DNA of 64,000 nucleotides from Moorella humiferrea (GTDB lineage Bacteria > Bacillota > DSM-521 > Neomoorellales > Neomoorellaceae). Below, piece by piece: positions 62,835 to 64,000 of this stretch. Position 1 is the stretch's first letter. Each line of letters starts with the position of its first letter. The position numbers and the translations under genes are program-made. The notes beneath the pieces are model-generated. The model did not search any database, was not told the origin of the DNA, and saw only the letters and a list, made by a program, of their open reading frames with translations. The stretch spans positions 1,462,001 through 1,526,000 of the forward strand of contig NZ_CP136419.1 of the NCBI RefSeq assembly GCF_039233145.1. Direction: 5' to 3'.

Positions 62835-64000
<1,166 letters not shown>

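Overview
The window reads as chromosome of a spore-forming, strictly anaerobic, probably acetogenic Firmicute close to Moorella (Thermoanaerobacterales). That assignment is from memory of gene content and is not verified. It rests on a complete sporulation core (spo0A, spoIVB, spoIIM, dacF-spoIIAA-spoIIAB-sigF, ger genes, an alpha/beta SASP), a HydABC-type electron-bifurcating [FeFe] hydrogenase, folD beside an NfnB-like flavoprotein, and an OLE RNA/OapA locus inside an isoprenoid operon. No rRNA, tRNA or CRISPR array was seen.

Layout. 1-1.05 kb: decaying accessory DNA with one nucleotidyltransferase gene cut by the edge, a frameshifted Toprim-like remnant and a second, frameshifted nucleotidyltransferase. 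1.3-2.6 kb: a fluoride module (promoter, fluoride riboswitch, terminator, two crcB genes) meeting a convergent DUF190 gene. 3.0-4.2 kb: a DegS-like kinase. 4.3-9.0 kb: germinant receptor genes (A, C and a small membrane protein on minus, B divergent on plus) and a SASP. 9.0-12.0 kb: a DtxR/MntR-family regulator facing feoA and a FeoB split into separate GTPase and permease proteins. 12.2-13.7 kb: cysteine desulfurase and DUF3343. 13.8-17.9 kb: hydC-hydB-hydA. 18-21.6 kb: an unknown protein, a CBS-GGDEF protein, and a chemoreceptor under a c-di-GMP-I riboswitch, a plausible local c-di-GMP circuit. 21.6-26 kb: an ECF sigma, a membrane anti-sigma candidate, a NEW3 surface protein and an ABC exporter in one operon-like run. 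26-31 kb: single metabolic genes, a dodecin and an MNT-HEPN toxin-antitoxin pair.

31.3-43.5 kb is the most plastic part. A dicarboxylate/amino-acid symporter is followed by an IS-like end, a truncated 5' copy of ridA, and three group IIC intron pieces placed behind the pdxT terminator (one full length with maturase, one internally deleted copy directly abutting it, and a third DV-DVI remnant). Then come pdxST, an AT-rich NhaC antiporter and racemase, a threonine-synthase-like enzyme, intact ridA, and a divergent two-gene UxaA-family dehydratase.

43.5-64 kb is conserved core on the minus strand: sigF-spoIIAB-spoIIAA-dacF, deoB, xerD, a small membrane protein, spoIIM, nudix, spo0A, spoIVB, recN, argR, nadK, tlyA, dxs, oapA, OLE RNA, ispA, xseB, xseA, folD and the start-less NfnB gene at the edge. 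Genes here are packed with stop/start overlaps, and nadK overlaps argR by 92 nt.

The most notable items are the OLE RNA with its own promoter and OapA, the tandem group IIC introns behind one terminator, the ridA partial duplication, the c-di-GMP riboswitch/GGDEF neighbourhood, and the unassigned sigma/NEW3/ABC operon.
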